Of a DNA stretch of 64,000 nucleotides, positions 58,266 to 64,000 are shown piece after piece (position 1 is the first letter of the stretch; each line of letters opens with the position of its first letter). The notes beneath the pieces are model-generated. The model ran no database searches, had not been told where the DNA came from, and saw nothing but the letters and a program-made list of their open reading frames with translations. A program made the position numbers and the translations under genes. The stretch is from contig OY540821.1 in assembly GCA_961205875.1 (NCBI GenBank), forward strand, positions 2,418,001-2,482,000, in the 5' to 3' direction. This DNA comes from Sialis fuliginosa (Eukaryota; Arthropoda; Insecta; Megaloptera; Sialidae).

Positions 58266-58420
58266 TTTTGTTACTTAAGTTGTTGAAAGTTACAGGGGTC
58301 AAAACTTGTCAGTAAAATCAGTAAAAGTCAGTTTTTTGTAACCCGGTCAGTTAAAGTCAGTTTTTAGGAAAAATGGTCAGTTTTGTCAGTTTTTTTGGTT
58401 TGGCATTCAAAGTTTTCACA
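58266..58420. repeat. GTCAGTTTT-rich short repeats, possible hAT left end
   Basis: CAGGGGTCAAAACTTGTCAG opens a segment in which GTCAG followed by T or A runs recurs about eight times. Such subterminal repeats occur in hAT elements. No right terminus was found. Confidence 0.4.
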
Positions 58421-58619
58421 TCGGAGCCCTATTTATCGTGAAGAAACTCACTATTTGACTTCAAAACGACAGAAATACCGTGAAAAATATATTCAAATAA
58501 TAAATAATTTATATTTTGTTTACTTATTTGTATTGTTTATTACCAAATTTTAGAAGATATTTTATGATATAATTGTAACGTATGTATTGTGAACATATAA
58601 ACAACATAATCTCACCCTA

Positions 58620-58985
58620 GCACTGGCTATGCCAAGTTCGGTGAAAAAAATTAACAATTTTGTTTTTTTCATTTTTAAACAATCTGTTCTGTAAAAAAAT
58701 GTATGGGATATAAATTATAGATTATAATATACTTGACAATTTTTATCTAAAGCATTTTTTTCTTATTTCAAAAATAATTCGAAAATTCAAAATTACCTTC
58801 AAAAAATTAATTTGGTACATTTTGTAAAGAATATTATTATCTATAGTTTATGTCCCACTCATTTTATTCTATCTTTTATTAGTTCGTCGGAAATACGTTT
58901 TAATAAAACAAGAATCACGTGCACTGTTCACTGTCAGTGTTACGTATAAGAAAGTCCCGTGGCTCCCATGGCAGATATTTAAATA
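58620..58985 (-). repeat. Family D copy, reverse orientation
   Basis: Ends CACTGTTCACTGTCAGTG, CTTATACG-type sequence in reverse and CCGTGGCTCCCATGGCAGAT, preceded by ATTATCTATAGTTTATGTCC and TCAAAAATAATTCG-type blocks. Confidence 0.65.
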
Positions 58986-59531
58986 TAGAAATAATGGACT
59001 CAATAAATAGTATTCATGTATACGTGTTTCAAATTCACAAGAAGTCCTCATCAAAAGCCTAATAGTTGCAGACTGATTTTTTTTACGGTAAATATATCAG
59101 GAAATAGTTTTTGACCTGTACAAATAGATTAAAATTCATCTTCGTTTTTGTATAATTTGTTTTTCCATAACTGGCTCTAATTATAAGTCATTGCATTTTT
59201 AATAAATATATGTAGGTATATGATTTACATAAACTTCTGCGAGTTCGTGGGTGGATTATTATGGAAAACTTGGGTACCTGTCTTTCATTTCAAAAACATG
59301 AACCTGTTATTTTCTTTATTTGTGTGACAGCTGACAGAAGAAATGCTATTATGGGGGGGGGGGGGGGGGGTTAAATTCTTAATCTGTACAGTTTCTTTAT
59401 TTGAATATTTTAGTGGTACATGGAGAAAATGTTATTTATATATTAAAATTTATTTTTGACTACAAAAGTTTGTAAAAAATTGTAATAATTACCGATAATC
59501 TAGATCTAGAGAATATTCTTAGAAATACCTA
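58986..59531. repeat. Unassigned DNA with an 18-nt poly-G run
   Basis: G run at 59353-59370, the longest homopolymer G in the window. Nothing else is recognised. Confidence 0.6.
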
Positions 59532-60086
59532 AAGTAGTGGCACCAGTCTTGGCAAGGACCCCAGTAATGGCAAAATTTTAATTAAATGTACTGAATTAGA
59601 AATATGTGTTGATATTTGGTTACTACTATTTCTGAATATTAATCTACATACATACATTTAACTGTCTTACAGCGTGATTTGATGACAATCGGCCAATAGG
59701 TGTCAAAATGGTGGACATTTAAACTAATTATTGGTATAATTTATTTATTAATTATTATATTATCACAGCAACTACTTTACATTGTTTCAAATTTGACGAA
59801 TCTTTCTTTTATATCTTTTGTGTCGTAGTACTTATCATTTTGTAATTATTAGCAAGTGTCCATCACTGCGTGCTCATTACTGGTTTTACCTTTGCCATTA
59901 TTGGAGAAAAAACATGAACAAAATAAAACGCTATAATTTAAAAAACAAACTACATGGTAATTAAATTGATTAAATAGAGAGTTACTTGTTTTATGAGTTC
60001 ATGAGAATTACAAAAAACAAGCCCATTAATCCAAAAAAAACAACGAAAACTTGCTCTTATAGCGGCAATAACTGATGCCTTTACCT
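59532..60086 (+). mobile_element. Family A MITE, full length
   Basis: Starts AAGTAGTGGCACCAGT and ends ACTGATGCCTTTACCT before TA (60087-60088). A small deletion removes TATTTGCGGACTTTGG and a few bases near AGTAACATGAG. Confidence 0.87.
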
Positions 60087-60350
60087 TATATTTTTTTCAA
60101 AATCTAACCACGGACTTCAAAAAAGTAGGGGGGTTTCAATTTTTCTGTGTATATTATTTTTTTTGTTTATTTATCGAGTTATTTTCTCCGATGGATTTTC
60201 CTTGACATGCTCCTTCTGTTTTGATTGAAAGTTAACTAGTTGCACTCTGCTTGAAAATAAAATTGAGATGTAGTATACACAAAGTGAACGTATGACGTCA
60301 CACGGGGAATATTACAGAGTGCAGCTTGTACTAATACATCCTCACGTGCG

Positions 60351-60433
<83 letters not shown>

Positions 60434-60844
60434 GCGCATTGATAACAACACAAGACCGTGGCATCCACATATACTTGCGGTAATGTGTTGTACACTGCAG
60501 TGCTTGCAAAAATATACTCGCATGCCTCACATATGTATATGCATGCATAGGCGCCGAGGCAGTGAGACCCGAGCCCCGCGATCTGAATCGTCTGATTATA
60601 CGGGAGGATCAAGGTTGGGAATAATTCGATTTGAAATAAAATGAAAAAGTAGTTAGTATAGTAATTAATAATAATCATTGTGAATCAAATTTGGGAAAGA
60701 AAAACTAAAGCAAAACATTATAGAATACACAAAAAACTGCAATATCCTTCATTTATATAAAATCTTTCTAATAATAATAAAGGACCTTCTCACCATAAGG
60801 TGATTAGGTCTTTTCAGTTTACTTACTGCTATAGTAATTTTTTC
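60087..60844. repeat. Long (CA)n microsatellite in unassigned DNA
   Basis: (CA)n of about 38 units at 60355-60431. A CRE palindrome TGACGTCA lies at 60293-60300. Open frames on both strands here are produced by the dinucleotide run. Confidence 0.85.
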
Positions 60845-61271
60845 AGTCTATGGGAGGGGGTCCAAAATAATTTTGACAGTGTTCGTTATAATTTTCAGTG
60901 GAAGTACTAATTAAAGGCTACATTCATGAATTTTTTCAGATTTTTTATCACGACTTTGAACGCAAATATATCGTGACTGAAGGGTTAAAATCAAAATGTC
61001 ATATTGCATTTTTTATTTCATTTTAGGAGACCTATCTAAAGACTCCCCACTTAATGGATTAAATGAAAAAAAAATTTTGAAAATACTTTTCAGTCTATGG
61101 AAAGGGGGATCCAAATATATATATTTTTTTTCAAAAATATTATCATTTCTGTTTTTGGGTTATCAGTCTTCGTCTGTATACCAAATTTCATCTTAATCGG
61201 CTTACAATTTTTGAGGACGGACGGACATGGCGAAACTATAAGGTTTCCTAGTTTTCTACGGAAACCTAAAA
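60845..61271 (+). repeat. Family C element, uninterrupted copy
   Basis: Reference copy for family C: GTCTATGGGAGGGGGTCCAA, CGCAAATATATCGTGACTG, AGGAGACCTATCTAAAGAC, TTCTGTTTTTGGGTTATCAG, GGACGGACGGACATGGCGAA and the terminal pair GGTTTCC / GGAAACC. Non-coding; class uncertain. Confidence 0.75.
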
Positions 61272-61849
61272 ATTGTGTAGAATCAAAAGATCTAAAATAA
61301 AGTCCGCAATACCATATATCTAACTTTTATATCAAAGCAACAATTGCTGCTTTTATGTTACAAAAAAAAAATCAAAAATGTTTGTGTTCTGTTTTCGTGA
61401 ACTTATGGCCTGCAAAACATTAATCCTTATCGACATAAATGTAAATAAAAAAAATATCCGTGTACCATTAAATCCCCTGTATCAGATCCCCCAATACATA
61501 CGAACATGATATGATTGGCCCATAAGCAAACTCCCATTCCTTTATGTATCTCTTGTGAAACAACCATTCATAAAATAAAATTAACTACACAAAAATGACA
61601 AAAAAGGAGTTAATCCAGCCGACAAGAAAATAAAATAAATTTCAAATTAATACTTGTAGCTATAGCTACAAGTATTAGATTTATTCATTGGGGAGCGTCA
61701 ATTAATTTCGTAAGACTTTGAGGGTATAGGTCCGAATTCTTACGAAGGGGGAGTCCAAAACGTTACTTATGTAAGGTGTTTTTTTCAATTTTATTATATA
61801 AAAATACTTATGTCGGCTTCGTTCTAATTATTTGTCTGTCCTCTGGGAA
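61272..61849. other. No gene recognised
   Basis: Includes a short palindrome AATACTTGTAGCTATAGCTACAAGTATT at about 61650-61677. Otherwise unassigned. Confidence 0.5.
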
Positions 61850-62125
61850 TTGCAATAGTTGGCGCCCACACACATACAAGTAAAACAGTGATGTGTGTAC
61901 GCGGTTCACCCCCTCCCCCTTTCATGCCACCTTTAGTCCATCCGGAACAAAACTGCACCGCACCCCGGACTTCGTCGCGCGTGCCGACGAACTCGCGGAC
62001 AACCCCCCCTCCGTGCCCCGCACAATTCGCGGTATTTCGTTGCACATGCTGTCGACAGCGTTGTCTGATTGTATTTGTTGTTGTACTTTGAATATTCGGA
62101 AGACGATGCGAGTATTGCCAATAAG
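61850..62125. promoter_or_regulatory. CpG-rich island, orientation unknown
   Basis: CpG-dense core (CACCGCACCCCGGACTTCG, TCGCGCGTGCCGACGAACTC) between AT-rich flanks. Frames of 62-89 codons overlap on both strands with no recognisable domain. Possible promoter or conserved exon; a family A MITE begins directly after it. Confidence 0.35.
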
Positions 62126-62134
62126 TTTACATCC

Positions 62135-62696
62135 AGGTAGTGGAACCAGTCTTGGCATGTAATGACATCAGTAATGGCAAAATTTTAATTAAATGTACTG
62201 AATTAGAAATATGTGTTGATATTTAACTACTACCATTTCTGAATATTAATCTATATACATTTAACTGTCTTACAGCGTGATTTGATGACAATTGGCCAAT
62301 AGGTGTCAAATGGTGGACATTTAAACTAATTATTAGTATAACTTATTTATTAATTATTATATTATCATAGCAACTGCTTTACATTGTTTTAAATTTGACG
62401 ATTCTTTCTTTTATATCTTTTGTATCGTAGTACATATCATTTTGTAATCATTAGTAAGTGTCCATCACTGCGTGCTCATTACTGACTTTACCTTTGTCTT
62501 TACTGGAGAAAAAACATGACCAAAATAAAAGGTTATAATTTAAAAAACAAACTACCTATATTTGCGGACTTTGGTAATTAAATTGATTAAATAAAGAGTT
62601 ACTTGTTTTATTAGTAACCTGAGTTCATGAGAATTACAATAAACATGGCCATTAATCCAAAAAAACTTATAGCGGCCATAACTAGTGCATTTACCT
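62135..62696 (+). mobile_element. Family A MITE, full length
   Basis: Starts AGGTAGTGGAACCAGT and ends ACTAGTGCATTTACCT before TA (62697-62698). The left flank is CC, not TA, so the left junction is mutated. All internal landmarks are present. Confidence 0.86.
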
Positions 62697-64000
62697 TATA
62701 CATTTCATATTATAAAGCTCAACGTCTCTCTGTCTGTCCGTTTGTGCGCTTATTGTAACTCGAGAAACATTTGCCCGATTTTACACACCCGTGGTATTTT
62801 TCCCGCCGAATCTAAGAAACTATTTACAACTCTCCATACGTGACATGGGGTGAAATATTAACTCTCTAGCTATTTAATTCGGAAAGATTTTTTTATTTCC
62901 TGCTCGTTGATCAATGTTAGGTACTTCATGATTCTCTCATTCTATCGTGGCCCCCCTATGCCCCCCCCCCCATCTATTCGAAAAAGCGTAAAGATGAAAT
63001 TTCATAAATAATGTCAAATAAAAGTATATAATTATTTTTCATAGGGAGATATCAGGTTAGGTCACCTATAAATAAAGTTTTTTTTATCTCTTTCAACGCC
63101 AAAAGAACAAGTGTACCCCCCCCCCCCCCTTACACCGATAACAATATCTAAAAACTACCTAACGTAATTTCAGCGGGACCCCTATCGCTACGGCCCTGTC
63201 AGCCCTCGCTTGTGGGGGGCCATTAATTACCCCAAACATGCCGCGTTGTTTTTGTTTGTTCGATTAGTCGTCATATAACTTAGATCTGATTAGTTTTTCA
63301 ACAGGTTGTTGTATGTAATTCCATTTTTATGAGTCAATTATTTTTATAAGCAATGAAAAACTTTTTCTCATATTTTTTTCATTGATGAAAATAAAAGCCA
63401 GGAAATGTTCTATGCAGTGGGGTAACAAGCCAGGGGATGGGTGTTAATGGTAACGTAGCTTGTAAACGACCCACCTAAAAAAATCTGGCTCTTATGATTT
63501 CTTTCGCAGTTATTTTAGTTGTGAACTATCCGGGTTTTTTTTTCAATTAAAAAAAGAGTTGATTTCAAAAAATTTAGTTTTTAATTTATATGTAGTTTAC
63601 TTTATTAACAATTAAAAGTAAAAAATTAATATAATTGACGACCGCAGTATATTTCATACAAAATATATATTCCCAACTCACTATCACAGTACATATGACC
63701 ATATCTTTAATATATACTATGGCCTCGCCAACTGTAGTTGTTGCACTTGCACACGTTGTTTGCCTGTAAGTCGCACTTTATTACTTTTACGGAAAATTAG
63801 ACGCGCCTGTCAATGGAAGTGTTGGTATTTTTAGTTTTTCATTACTTTGAATAAACATGGTTCTGAAACTACATTTATAATGTTTCTAGTATTTAAAAGG
63901 ATTGAAGATTCAAATAATCAGTGTTCAAAACGTCTCTGTATAAAAATACAATAAATGGAGAACTTCCGGCGAGTTCTCTCATTTACCGTGTATTAAAAAC
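62697..64000. other. No gene recognised; repeat fragment and C runs
   Basis: About 62705-62880 (CGTCTCTCTGTCTGTCCG, GTATTTTTCCCGCCGAATC) resembles the repeat at 31688-31995. C runs occur near 62960 and at 63117-63128. Nothing further is identified to the window end. Confidence 0.5.

Noticed and set aside
60236-60678. Several overlapping open frames of 63-115 codons across the (CA)n run
   Set aside because: Poly-Cys-Val or poly-His-Thr translations are produced by the dinucleotide repeat itself; no domain or codon signal.
1-64000. LTR retrotransposon, Polinton or other virus-like fossils
   Set aside because: No long terminal direct repeats, polymerase, integrase, capsid or envelope motifs were recognised in any frame; repeats here are short non-coding elements.

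Overview
The window looks like AT-rich nuclear DNA of an insect. It has spliced genes with canonical GT/AG introns, no open frame longer than about 135 codons, dense non-autonomous DNA transposons, and short (TTAGG)n-type runs. The one confidently recognised gene is Imp/IGF2BP (IGF-II mRNA-binding protein) on the + strand. Its N-terminal residues are close to those I recall for insect orthologues. The order of insect is uncertain; a hemipteran is a guess from repeat texture only.

Layout. Positions 776-2564 hold a promoter with an NRF-1-type palindrome and two coding exons that together encode RRM1 of Imp. A 57-nt candidate cassette exon lies at 9107-9163. A separate CpG-rich promoter region and a short 5' coding exon lie at about 39.7-41.1 kb. 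That exon ends in the same splice phase, and with the same two bases (AG), as Imp exon 2, so it could be an alternative first exon of the same gene lacking RRM1. Further CpG-rich islands at about 50.4-50.7, 54.5-55.1 and 61.8-62.1 kb may be more alternative promoters; the first ends in a GTAAGT donor. The rest of Imp (RRM2, KH domains) was not found here, so the intron after exon 2 or 3 would exceed 54 kb.

Repeats fill the introns. Labels used below: Family A is a ~550-bp MITE with termini AGGTAGTGGCACCAGT / ACTGGTGCCTTTACCT and TA target duplications, about 14 copies or fragments. Family B is a ~750-bp element with termini GCTTCCTCGCAATATC / CACGAGGAAGCAC. Family C is the GGGTTCC / ACGGAACCC element. 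Family D carries the CTGCCATGGGAGCCACGG terminal motif. There are also several hAT-type MITEs with 8-bp target duplications, TTAA-flanked (piggyBac-type) MITEs, a pogo-type MITE, and large foldback elements with arms of roughly 200-700 bp. Many insertions are nested, which gives a relative chronology.

The most unusual objects are: (1) a complete 2,040-bp CACTG-ended element with a TA duplication (17940-19979) carrying a decayed, intron-containing gene copy; (2) two different tandem arrays with ~150-bp units on either side of the CpG island at 50.5 kb; (3) the phase-matched alternative first exon at 41 kb; (4) several very long inverted repeats inside what is probably one transcribed intron. 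No LTR retrovirus, Polinton or other virus-like element was recognised.
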